This document shows positions 38,086 through 47,927 of a stretch of 64,000 nucleotides of DNA, piece after piece. The stretch is from Linyphia triangularis. Taxonomy: Eukaryota; Arthropoda; Arachnida; Araneae; Linyphiidae. The position numbers were made by a program, and so were the translations under genes. The notes beneath the pieces were generated by a model, which worked only from the letters and a program-made list of their open reading frames with translations, did not search any database and had not been told where the DNA came from. The stretch's first letter is position 1. Every line of letters begins with the position of its first letter. Where the stretch lies: positions 32,717,424-32,781,423 of the forward strand of contig OZ021733.1 in assembly GCA_963978545.1 (NCBI GenBank), read 5' to 3'.

Positions 38086-38625
38086 TAATTTTTTTATTAA
38101 TTATTGTTTGTTAATGTATCGTAATTTTTTTCTAAAGAATTTTTAATTTTTTTTAACATTTAAATAGATGTTCTATGAAATTAATAATTTTTTTTCATTA
38201 ACAATTTTTAATTATATTTATTAAGAATTTTAAATTTTTCATTAATATTTCTTAGTTTTTTTTTATTATTAAAATGTTTGTTTAATTTTTTTTAATAATT
38301 TATTATTTTATTTATTAATATTTTTTCACTTTTACAAAGATATTGTAATTTTTATTGGTATTGTAAGTATTATTAATGATTTTAATTTTTTATTAATAAT
38401 TTTCTATTTTTATAAATCATTATTAATTGTTTCCTTACTAATAATTAATTTTTTATTACTAATTTTTAATTTTATTTACTTATAATTTTTAGTTAATTAC
38501 TAATAATTTTATTTTTCTGTAATAACGTTTCATTATATTTATCAATTATATAAATTTTAAATTAATAAATTTTTTTTATTATTTTTATTAATAATTCTTG
38601 GAATTTTGTAAATATTAGATTATTT
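38086..38625. repeat. TTTTTATTAATAATT low-complexity block
   Basis: About 540 bp composed almost only of T and A in words such as TTTTTATTAATAATTTTTAA, with a strong T excess on the plus strand. No regular period. Confidence 0.85.
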
Positions 38626-39985
38626 TCAGTTGATCTTAGAAATATGTATTAAAATTCTCACTGATATTTATTTTTCTGTACTTATTATTATCGTACTCTT
38701 TAATGCTGCGTGATTTCAGTAGTACGTGTATAAAATGTGATAAAAAAGTACGCGCACCAATTCTTGCCAATTGAGTAAGAATGGTATTCATTTTAAACTA
38801 AAAAACACTTTCATAAAACTTCGTTTTTGAATGTTAAAAATTAGGATACTCCCAAATAAGTATTCATTTCTCTTACGTTAAAACAAATATCTTAAACCAA
38901 AGGAATTATTATTTTCATAATATAATCAGATATATCTGTAGATTAGAGGCAGGGAACACATTTTTCTTTGCTTTTTTTATTTCCAGGCAATGATTTTAAT
39001 ACTATTGTGTTTCATGTTATTTTTTGAGGTATACGATGTAAATTTTTACAATGTATATTTTCATTTTTAAAGTGCAGCAATAGCATGCCTAGCAAGATAG
39101 TTTTTAACATTGACCAGCTCTTTTGAAAAATTATAAAAAACTTAGATATTGTCTTCTTCTTTGGAATACAAATATTAAAGCTGGTAAAACTATGAGGTAT
39201 ATAGAAAGTAATGTGGCATAAAATACTTTTGCCTTAAATTTATTTTGATGAAGGATTTAAAATGATTAAAATTTGATCACATGCATCCAGTAAATTTTGT
39301 TCTATAATTTTTAGATTTGATTTCATATCATAGACCGACATTTCAGATAAAATTGAAACTATATGAAAAATAATATCATTGTAACTAGATGAAATCATAC
39401 AAAATTAAATTCTTTTTCATTTATAAACATTTCACATTCTAAATGTTGCGTGGAAAAAGTACATAAGAGTCACTTTTCTTTTCTATAGAGCTTCATTTAA
39501 AAGATTTTTTAAACAAATATGCCTTTTTACTACACTAGAATATCCACATTCAGTTTATTTAGAGCACTGATCTTAAGAAACTATCACCATACATTTGGAA
39601 AAATTAAACTAATGTAAGGAAGGTTCCTGCAATAAACGCCATTAAATAAAAACCTGACGTTTTTAATGTTTTGATGTTCAAAGTCATAAACTTTATTTTT
39701 TGAAAGGGTCACCCTTCAAACTGTTAAACTGAAGAAAAAAAGATACTTCAGTTGATATCTTCACCACCAGATGGAAATATGGAGCTTTAAGGGTTTGTAT
39801 GAAGTTTACCTTACAGACAAAGCTTTATCAAGAAGGTTGTTAAATGAAATTTTAAACCATAAAGAAAACAATCCAATAAAGTTTTGGGTATCAGTCTTAT
39901 AATTTTTATTCTTGAAGCGGAATTTGCTAAATCTTGAATTGATTTTTAATTTATTAAATAATTTTTCATTTTTAGCGATCACTTC
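38626..39985. other. non-coding DNA, nothing recognised
   Basis: No repeat or coding signal identified. Confidence 0.5.
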
Positions 39986-39987
39986 GC

Positions 39988-40320
39988 AGATAGTCATTAT
40001 CGGTTGGCATTAGCCAATCCCTAAGTAGACCTTTGTACATCAATCGTTGTTACCGATATTGACCAATCTTGTCCAATGTTGGATAAAATATATTGGAAGT
40101 TTTGAAAAGATGATACACAGTTTTAAAAATGATCTATTTTATTTATTAGAAAGCACGGAGGACAAAAAATATATATTTTGTGATATCTTTGGCATGTTTA
40201 TTTCTAAAAAACCTTTATTTTGAAAGAAATCTTGAGTTTTGAGCAGGATTGAACAATCTCTCAGAAACCCTGTTTGCACCATTAGCCAATACTGCAATAC
40301 CAAACTTATCACCCTGTAGT
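39988..40320 (+). mobile_element. TTGGCC inverted-repeat element, copy 3
   Basis: The most diverged of the four copies. It keeps the order CATTAGCCAATCCC, GTTGTTACCGATATTGACCA, AAAATATATTGGAAGTTTTG, ATATATTTTGTGATnTCTTT, AATCTCTCAGAAACCCTGTT and ATTAGCCAATAC. The terminal GTAGCAC repeats are no longer clear. Non-coding. Confidence 0.55.
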
Positions 40321-40559
40321 TTCCCTTAATTATGTCTACGTGAGTATACGGTAAAAATCATCCATCTAACATCCGGTATGAGTTCTTAAAAGTATTTGAA
40401 ATAATGAGCAATAAATCCAAAAAAAAGTCCTTCTACCTTAGAACTTAATAAGAGGGCACACCAACAAAACCTTAACAAAAAGATTTTTTTTCTTCCCCAA
40501 ATAAGAACTATCCTTAAATCCACCGTATTCCATCATACCATTTCCAAGACAGTATTCAA
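40321..40559. other. non-coding DNA
   Basis: Short A/T-rich spacer between the repeat copy and the GC-richer patch, with nothing recognised. Confidence 0.45.
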
Positions 40560-40890
40560 AGGCTAACTAGCAGTTTTGATCGGTGGTTAGGATGGCCCCA
40601 GGCTACTGCCGTTTGTTTGACACATCATATCTTTAATGGCACAATTCCTCTCATCAGGGCCGAAGCGATGGCATGGCTCCTCCAAGGCCTTTTGTGCCCT
40701 GGGGCGATCGCTCCAAGATGCCCTAATGACAATTTATGGAATACACAAAATATGGACATTTTTTATGGTCGTCTTATCGTTGGGCTTCGGGCAATTTACC
40801 CCTTTTTCCCCCTTCTGCTCGTGTTTCGTCTGCCGGTCACGGACAACGGCGGATTGCACCAGAATCCATTTTACTGTGCAGTTACAAATT
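40560..40890. other. GC-rich patch, candidate conserved non-coding element or exon relic
   Basis: About 330 bp with unusually high G+C (for example GGCCTTTTGTGCCCTGGGGC near 40686) in a very A/T-rich neighbourhood. Two overlapping plus-strand frames of 86 and 91 codons (40617-40892 and 40636-40896) cross it. Their translations resemble no family I know, and no good splice or promoter context was seen. No second copy exists in the window, so it is not one of the listed repeats. It could be a regulatory element, a decayed gene fragment or an unknown repeat. Confidence 0.3.
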
Positions 40891-43095
40891 AGATAGAATT
40901 TGATAATAGTGGGGGCTTGGAAGATATTGTAAGCAAGCGTAATTAAGATAGCGCATGATTGATTTACTTTGATAAATCTACTTTGGGGAGACAGTTTTGT
41001 TTTAAATTCTATATTTTTATAATGTAGAAACTAAAAAGCACAAATAGACTTAAGACACAATAGAATATTGTAAACACAATAACTATTTTACATATTTGTG
41101 CTTTGGTGTTATTTTCATACTGCCTCCAATTTCTTTCAGTTAAATTTCTAGATATAGCCCGAACTTTCATAACACTCATTATACTAATAGATTTCTAGGA
41201 AGATTTCTACTTTGAATTTTGATTTCAATTAACGGGATAAATTTTTAATACATGGTTAATTATTGATAGAAATATTATTTTTTTTACAAGTATATTTATC
41301 GAACTTGTATTGACAAAGGGTTGATTTTGAGGTCTAAAAAGGGTTTGAAATTAATAATTTTCCTATCTTGTATTTTGTAAATGACTTTTTGATTGTTTTC
41401 TAGAGCTTTAATGAACATGAATTGTTATCAATATGCAGATCTAAATGTATGGATAGTGTATAAATATATTGAAAGATAATATATTGTTTGAATAATCTAT
41501 AAAACTTTAAAATGAAAAATCTGCTGTTTTTAAATATATATGACGCATTTCTTAATTTGCACTCATAATACAACGTTTTTGATTTAATCACTTCAAATGT
41601 GTTTTTCTTTTGAGTTCGAAACGCAGTGGGTCATCAGTAACGATTATTTCTTAAAATGTAAAAGCATTCTTGATGTTAAGTTGAGCGCACTGGGACCGGT
41701 GAGTCTTAAGCGGACGACTGGAAGTCTATCTGTTTTAATAATAGTTGCCAACTTCTCTTTCCACCCAAAAAGTACCAGGGAAAATCTTAACTTTAATTTC
41801 ATATTCATAAGAATGAATTGAAAAATAATTGATTTTCAAAATATTATTTTTAAAAAGGTAAAAGTTGTAGAGCTTAGGAATCTCTTTTAATCTACACTTT
41901 TAATAAGAGCTTCGTTGTTAGAAAATAAGAATAAACATATTTAATAAATTAAAAAACTTTTCTTGCATTTGTCAACGTATGATCCAAATATTTATTTTTT
42001 TGGTGTTATTTTTTTTTGGTGTGCTTATTGGCTACTATAAAAGTAGTCAATTTTTTACTCTGGCACTATATTTTCTGAGTAGTTCTATTTTATGTGTATT
42101 TAAATCATTGAAGAATAAGTTAACAGTTTCAAATGAGGAATTAGATATATTGTGTATATCCTTATTTGAAATCATAAAATAATTCATTCAAATTTAACGT
42201 TAGCACATTACATAAAAATATTGTTAATAGTTACAATTTCAGGGTATTTTCAAAAGAAAATTTTTAATCCAGCTTTTCCAAAGAGTTCAGGTTAATTTTA
42301 AAATAATTTTGAATATTCATATAAGTAAAATAAAAGCAATAATTATTGTAAACTGTTATGTAAACTATTTGAAACAACTCTTCAATAATGAAAATCGGAA
42401 TAAATAGAGGAACCCCCTGTTAACATTTTGGAGTTGTAGATAAAAAAAATTAAAAAAATAAAAGATTTACATTCATTATAATATAGAATTACTCTTAGCA
42501 GTCAAGTCTGTCAAATAAAGTCAAAATTATTTGAAGTTAAAAATTACTCATAAAGTTCAAGAAATAAATTCCAAGCTTCGTCAGGAAAGCACTATGACTT
42601 TTTACATTGACAGAGTAATTGAGATTGACACAACTGTCTAGTAAAATGCGACACAACTACTTAATATTTACGTAATCATTTAATAAATGATAAAAATAAT
42701 TGTTTAAAAAATATCAAGTCTCTTTTTAAAAATTCTTCAACAGGCAATCTAAAATTACTAAGATTTCTTTTATATAACATTTCTTTGTATTTTCAAAAAA
42801 TAATAAAAACTACACAATGTGTACTTTTAGTTACCGTTTGAAAACAAAATAAATGTACGAAGTTTTTAATGCTTAGGCATAAAAAAGTTTGAAATGGAAT
42901 CTAGCCCGTTTAACAATTACGATTCAAATATTGACAGAATTGCTTTCTAATTTATTTTTTTTACTCTCATCAATAAAGATTAACACAACTGCCTGATAAA
43001 GATTGACATCATACTATAGTTCAATAATAAATCAAACTTATGCAAACAAAACTTAGAAGCCGGCTAAATTTCGAAGGAGAAAAAACAATAAAGAA
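40891..43095. other. non-coding DNA, nothing recognised
   Basis: A/T-rich. The frames at 41400-41591, 41597-41821 and 41979-42182 have no recognisable domains. Confidence 0.5.
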
Positions 43096-43101
43096 ACTTA
43101 C

Positions 43102-43313
43102 AGTAGGCAATTGATGAGCACATCTACCATCGTAACTCCGCAAAAATCTTCAAATAGTCCAAAACGAATTAAGTATCCGAGAATCAGAAAATCCCCATGA
43201 TGCCAAGAGAATCCCCGGAGTGAAGAACCCAAAGAGCACAGGTGTTTCCTAAAAGAACAATCCCAACACGTTCCAAGAGAAGTCGTCTGAGATCGGATCA
43301 AGAACTGAACTGA
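43102..43313 (-). CDS. possible first exon of an unidentified minus-strand gene (speculative)
   Basis: I do not recognise a protein here. On the minus strand there is a strong donor-like site, ACT|GTAAGT (the GT lies at 43101-43100), ending a GC-richer stretch without low-complexity DNA. Upstream lies an ATG (43130-43128) in good context (A at -3, G at +4), opening a frame that reads MVDVLINCLL before the donor. The exon would be mostly 5' untranslated. An upstream ATG (in CATCATGGGGATTTTCTGA, minus strand) opens a four-codon frame. Near 43302-43313 the minus strand has TCAGTTCAGTTC, two overlapping matches to the arthropod initiator TCAGTT. The wider 67-codon frame starting 43301 uses no ATG and may be chance. 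The case rests on co-occurrence of motifs; the next exon would lie far to the left and was not found. Confidence 0.25.
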
Positions 43314-43379
43314 CTTAACGCATCAACAACTAAGAAGTTGTGACCGACACCAACTTGCAATCGACTCAAGAGATTTCAG

Positions 43380-43393
43380 ACACTAGAGGGCGC
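43380..43393 (+). promoter_or_regulatory. CTCF-like motif
   Basis: ACACTAGAGGGCGC agrees with the animal CTCF core CCASYAGRKGGCRS at 13 of 14 positions. It lies in a short GC-rich stretch (to about 43440) some 70 bp upstream of the initiator-like words of the possible minus-strand exon. CTCF sites often sit near promoters and domain borders. Binding here is inferred from the motif alone. Confidence 0.45.
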
Positions 43394-43399
43394 TTGCGT

Positions 43400-44258
43400 C
43401 ACGGGGGTGGGAAGATTAATGAATTTTGCGGGTTGGGGGTTGACGATGAGAAAAATGTTAGCCGGGACTTTTTGGAAAATGATAGGTTTCGTGGTTGTTG
43501 GTAGTTTATTTATCCCAGACACCCGACTTTATTTAAAATACATATTCTGGATTTTGGTGATGTGTTTGTTATATTTATTTGTATTTTATTTAGTCAAACT
43601 GAAATGAATTCTTTTTTATTTTCTTGGAAATTAAATGAGCCGTGCAGGCCAGAAAACTTAATTATGTGCTTTGCGTTATAGCTTTTTCGGATGCATTTCT
43701 ATTTGTAATAACTGCTTTGGGCTACCTTACTTGAAACTGCAAGGTCAAGTGGAAAAAGTCTTATTTTTCAAGTTTTAGGAAACGAAGGTTTTTAGATTTC
43801 CTTTTATTTTATTTTTCATTTTCTTCAGTTTTCTTTGAATGTCTACGAAATTCACCTATTCACCTATTTCTGAAGACGCAAGGTTTAACCATAGTGATTT
43901 TATATGGAATGATCTAGACCTACGACTAACTAACTTATGCAAATACGGATTTCTCGATAAAAATTAAAAGCTGACTTGCGTCGTATTACATTCCAAATTT
44001 TTATATTTGAACGAAACGTGTTGAGACTATACGAAATGAGCTCTGAAAAAAATAATCAGCTGAAATCATCCCCACCAGGCAGAAATGTAGCGCCTAGAAG
44101 AGATTCTCTTAACTTTATATAGAAAATGAAAATGAAATTTTGGACGAAATGAAAACAATTCAATACAATTTTGAAAATATGTTATATACTTATAGTCTAT
44201 TAAATTGTCTTTTTCAGCAAAATTTTTTTAAAAATTTTATTTTTATTTTATTTTACGC
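43400..44258. other. non-coding DNA, nothing recognised
   Basis: Begins with the GC-richer flank of the CTCF-like motif, then A/T-rich sequence. The 66-codon frame at 43407-43607 has no known domain, although its end is hydrophobic. Confidence 0.45.
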
Positions 44259-44259
44259 T

Positions 44260-44984
44260 TTGGTGTATGTATACCCTACAATTCACGAAAATCGATAAGA
44301 ATATTCATTTTTTTGTTATTATATCATAATATTTTCTGATACTTTAGCTTTCAAACAATACTAAACTTTTGAAAATATCCTTAATAGTTTTTAAGTTATA
44401 ATCAATTATAGGTAGGTACTTCCCCTGTTAGATAACACGTTTTTAAAACTTTAAACCTGTTTTATGACGAACTGTACTTTGATTATGTCACTCTTTAGTC
44501 AAACAACGATAATTCAACAACAAAATGTTCAATTATTATTTTTTTATATCATAGTAATCTACATAATATGCTACATATTTTGAAACTCGATTATATAAAA
44601 TTGGTTGATCAATTGATTTTTTAGAGATTTTAAAACTTAAAATTTTTTGAAAATATGGATTTTTTTCATGTTTTCACACAAAATAAATTGTAAAAGAAAA
44701 ACTATTCTATATAAGAAACTTAATTGAGTTTCAAAACATTAAGAATGATATTTCGAATGGTTCTCAAGTAGAATTGCGTTTCTAAGTAAATTAGAATTTG
44801 ATATATCATTGTTTGAAAAAGGTTCTAATTATCTAATTAAATCTTAATTAACAAATTAACAATTGCCGAAATTTGAAATTTTTTATGAAAATATTTTAAT
44901 CATGTACTTTCTAACTAATTTATAAAAGAATTGGATTTTTAAACTCAGAGTTTAAAAAAAAAATTCCAGGGTATACATACACCT
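44260..44984. mobile_element. possible inverted-repeat element with GGTGTATGTATACCCT ends
   Basis: A perfect 16-bp inverted pair, GGTGTATGTATACCCT (near 44261-44276) and its complement AGGGTATACATACACC (near 44969-44984), bounds about 725 bp of A/T-rich, non-coding DNA. Similarity inside the ends is weak and no target duplication was found. The motif itself is partly palindromic, which makes a chance pairing somewhat more likely. Confidence 0.35.
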
Positions 44985-44989
44985 TTTAA

Positions 44990-45609
44990 GAGTTTGTTTT
45001 CTTCATAGTCTCATGTCTACCAATCTTATGAACATATTTTTATTACTTTAGACTCTTAACTAAATACAGAAGAATCCATCAAAAATTCATCTCTGGAAAA
45101 TTCAACCCTGTTAAAATCAGTCGTTTTCATTCTAAGGCATACTAAACTGTGTTAAGAGATGCATAAAAAAATATTGAATTCAATATCAGTATTGGATAAA
45201 ACAACAAATAATATGTAAGCAATAAAGAATTGAATGAATCAATAAAATATTATATCACAATAAATAAGACATGCAACAATAAACTATACCCAAGTAGCAA
45301 ACTATTATACTAGCCCATCGGCGAAATCCGAGGTATATTGTGTGATGGACTAGCAATATAGTAGGATGCTAAATTCCCATAATAAATAAAATATGCAACA
45401 ATAAGTATTGGATTCAACAATAAGTACAGATTCGCGACAATAAAATATATTGAACGCAAACCGAAATAAAATATGAAACAATGAAAATGAACAAAGATGT
45501 GCAACAATAAGTCAGTATCTAATTCATCTTTTGGGGGAATGAAAAACTTACTTGAGTTCGTCTCGTGATATCTAACCTGGATATAACTTGATTCAGGAGA
45601 CCTCATACA
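44990..45609. other. non-coding DNA with ACAATAA-rich words
   Basis: From about 45190 to 45500 the words GCAACAATAA and AATAAAATAT recur irregularly, suggesting a degenerate short-period repeat. The 103-codon frame at 45310-45621 (-) reads this low-complexity DNA. Confidence 0.45.
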
Positions 45610-45804
45610 TTCTTTAATCAAACATAAATAATATAACCCATAAAAACATTATTTTTAATATTAATCCTTTATATGCATGGCCAATTTTCATTAACAAAGT
45701 GCCGATTCTGTTATCAGTGTGTACTTGGTGTTTGCTTCTAATTTTAAATAATAAAAATATCTCTGTTAGCAAAATATGCGGCAAACTACGTTCCAAAATG
45801 TATT

Positions 45805-46128
45805 TGGGCAATTTTCTGGCTGATGCACGGGACATTTTGGCTCTTTTTTCTACTCGTAAACAGATAAGAATTATAAAATTAAAATGAATCGAATAGTTAT
45901 GTTTTTATTTTATATCATATTACTTGGTGACAAAGTTATATGGAAAAATAATTATTTTAACTAGGTCAAATATGCATTTATATCGTCTGACGCACGGGAC
46001 ACTCAACAAGTAGAGCTATATAAAACAAAAGTATAATTGCTAGATTCATAATAATTTTAGAATTCTAATTTGTTTATGAGTAGAAAAAAGAGATAAAATG
46101 TCTCGTACTTACAACAGAGAATTACCCA
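45805..46128. mobile_element. fully palindromic fold-back element, copy 2
   Basis: A 324-bp relative of the element at 35220-35606, with the same ends (TGGGCAATTTTCTGGCTGA ... CAGAGAATTACCCA) and the same arm words (TTGGCTCTTTTTTCTACTCG, CAAATATGCATTTATATCGT). The right arm has lost roughly 60 bp next to the centre. Inserted into repeat B; the uninterrupted site is seen at about 60130 in the 59.94-kb copy. Confidence 0.82.
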
Positions 46129-46250
46129 TTTTCTAAAAATGAATGTAAATTTATGCATTCACTTCCAAATCTTTAATTTATTCTGATTAAAAAAAATTTG
46201 GCAACAGGAAAGAGGTTAAACAATGATCGGTGATTTTTTTTTTTTTACTT

Positions 46251-46500
46251 AAGCTGGATTTACATGCTGCCAGTCGGGGTTCCAGTTTAGAATACCAGTT
46301 CTGTGACGTCAGCTAAATGAATGCTACCCCGTCTATCGGTGATCACGGAAGAGCAAACCTGATTAGTTGATGGGAGTCGTCGGCGCCAGTAAATAGAAAA
46401 TGTTTGTTTTACTGGAACCAGTAGCCAGGTGACGTCACATGATGTCAGAGACTGGCGATCTAAACTGGAATCCCGACTGGTAGCGTGTAAATCCGGTTTT
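46251..46500. mobile_element. small fold-back MITE of family F with two CRE-like sites
   Basis: The left arm AGCTGGATTTACATGCTGCC and inverted right arm AACCGGATTTACACGCTACC match, and the match continues through CAGTCGGG-TTCCAGTTTAGA. The 250-bp element carries two TGACGTCA cores (46304-46311 and 46430-46437), the consensus of CREB/ATF sites. Its ends resemble those at 9628-10291. A minus frame of 126 codons (46287-46667) runs through it and past its edge, so it is not a conserved gene. Confidence 0.7.
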
Positions 46501-47095
46501 AGGGCTCGGGTATAATGCAAGCAATGAACAGTGAGCGACTGGCAGCAAACCGAGGGAGCAATGGAATGATGGGGGGGGGGGGGGTTCTGGCTACTATGAG
46601 TGAATACTGTATTTTCCATTATATTTGTCAGTGTTCCATTATATTTATAATATTTGTGAAATGACAAACATTTGACTTCAAAAATAGTGTGATGGTTTTA
46701 CAGTAATTCAAAAAAGTTTATTTGGAAATATAATTTGAAATGTTATTTAATTATTTTTTTAAAAACGTATGTTTATGTGTGCATTCAATTCCATTTTTTT
46801 TTTTTTTTTTTTCTTTTTTTTTTTCTGATTAAAATAATTTTGGTAACAGGAAAGAGTTTCAACAATGATCGATTAAATGGTATTTATTAGTATTCCAAAA
46901 CAGTTACAGAAACGAGTGTAAAAGCGGCTTTTTAGTGATAGTGGCAGTTTCCAAAGCTTGATAAAATCCATTGTTATCGACTTCGAATCTATCTGTTAAG
47001 TTTCAACCCGATCAGATGGCGGCAAGTGGATTAATTAGGCTTCCGCAGATTTTCCCAGCAGTGACACATACAAGCATAATCGAAGTTAATATAAA

Positions 47096-47236
47096 AGATT
47101 AAAAAAGGTGTTATTACTTTTAAAAAGCAACTCTGAAAATCCTAACACATATGTATGAAATTTATAACTTAAATTAAAATTTCAGTTAATGCTGATGGAA
47201 ATGACAAGTACAGGTATGACATAATATAAATAAATT
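47096..47236. other. non-coding spacer
   Basis: A/T-rich sequence between repeat B and the TGGA array with nothing recognised. Confidence 0.45.
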
Positions 47237-47521
47237 AATGGATTCATGGGTAGAAGGATGGATGGAAGGATTGATGGACGGAAAGTGGGACATATGCATT
47301 GATGGACGGATGGATTGATGACTGAATGCATGGATGTATGGGTGAATGGACGAAGGAATGGATGGACGAATGAGTGAGTGAATGGATTGATGGCTGGATG
47401 GATCAATGGCTGGATGGATCAATGGCTGGATGGATCAATGGCTGGATGGATTGATGGCTGGATGGATGGACGAAGGGATGGATGAACGAATGGATGGGTG
47501 AACAAATGGATGGATGAATGA
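47237..47521. repeat. TGGA/TGAA tetranucleotide array with a 16-bp higher-order segment
   Basis: About 285 bp of imperfect GGAT/GAAT tetranucleotides. In the middle (47392-47466) the word GGCTGGATGGATCAAT repeats with an exact 16-bp period about four times and then grades back into simple tetramers. The minus-strand frames (Ser-Ile-His-Pro-rich) only translate the array. Confidence 0.92.
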
Positions 47522-47600
47522 TCAATTGAAATATGAAAATCATCTTGCTTCGTTACTTTTATATAGAAATAGTTTCATAACATTCATCTCAAAATAAGTG

Positions 47601-47927
47601 ATGGCCCAAAGTAAATCACGATTTCAGAATGCAGTCATAAAAACCAGCAACAAAAACGCGGCACAAAAAACACGGAATGAACCCTATGTAGTTCATTTTA
47701 GAATCGATTTCAATCGACCAGACACCAAAAGAAATGGCAAGATATTTTTCAGACTAAAAATAAGAATGGTTGGAAATTTTGCGCACTTCCTCCTTTATCT
47801 GACAGGGTTACAAATCATAGATCCCCCAACTGCCACTCAGCTGAAAAAGCCAAACCGCAAACTGCAGCAGAGGTCAAGTGAAAAAACGCCATGGGCATTG
47901 CAGAAGAGAAGAAAGAATGACCGTTAA
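47601..47927 (+). CDS. unsupported 108-codon open frame (hypothetical)
   Basis: This is the longest plus-strand ATG frame outside recognised repeats. It starts ATGGCCCAAAGT at 47601 and encodes a basic, Lys/Arg-rich peptide ending RRKNDR. The sequence is less A/T-biased than its surroundings. I recognise no family, signal peptide or membrane segment, and found no promoter, Kozak strength or splice evidence. It could be a single-exon small gene, part of an exon, or chance. It lies just after the TGGA array. Confidence 0.13.
   Translation: MAQSKSRFQNAVIKTSNKNAAQKTRNEPYVVHFRIDFNRPDTKRNGKIFFRLKIRMVGNFAHFLLYLTGLQIIDPPTATQLKKPNRKLQQRSSEKTPWALQKRRKNDR

Larger units (their letters stand above)
45610..47095 (+). 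repeat. dispersed repeat B, copy 2, broken by two insertions and a partial duplication
   Basis: The sequence aligns by eye with the continuous copy at 59.94-60.46 kb (AATCCTTTATATGCA, CTTGGTGTTTGC-TCTAATTT, GGCAAACTA, AAAAATGAATG, GCAACAGGAAAGAG, CAATGATCG, then an AAACTTGAT-type block and GCAAGTGGATTAATTAG). It is interrupted by the palindromic element at 45805-46128 and by the fold-back element at 46251-46500. The segment TATGCATTCA ... AACAATGATCGnT occurs both before the second insertion (46150-46232) and again at 46774-46876, so part of the repeat is duplicated. Confidence 0.65.

Noticed and set aside
45310..45621. 103-codon minus-strand frame with hydrophobic segments
   Set aside because: It reads ACAATAA/AATAAAATAT-rich low-complexity DNA. 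The Tyr/Phe/Ile richness follows from base composition.
46287..46667. 126-codon minus-strand open frame
   Set aside because: It begins in a fold-back MITE and ends outside it, across a G homopolymer. No known domain.
47182..47422. Two Ser/Ile/His/Pro-rich minus-strand frames resembling a repetitive protein
   Set aside because: They are translations of the TGGA tetranucleotide array in two frames.
47182..47521. CRISPR-like array
   Set aside because: Repeats are contiguous tetramers and 16-mers without unique spacers, and the window is eukaryotic in character.
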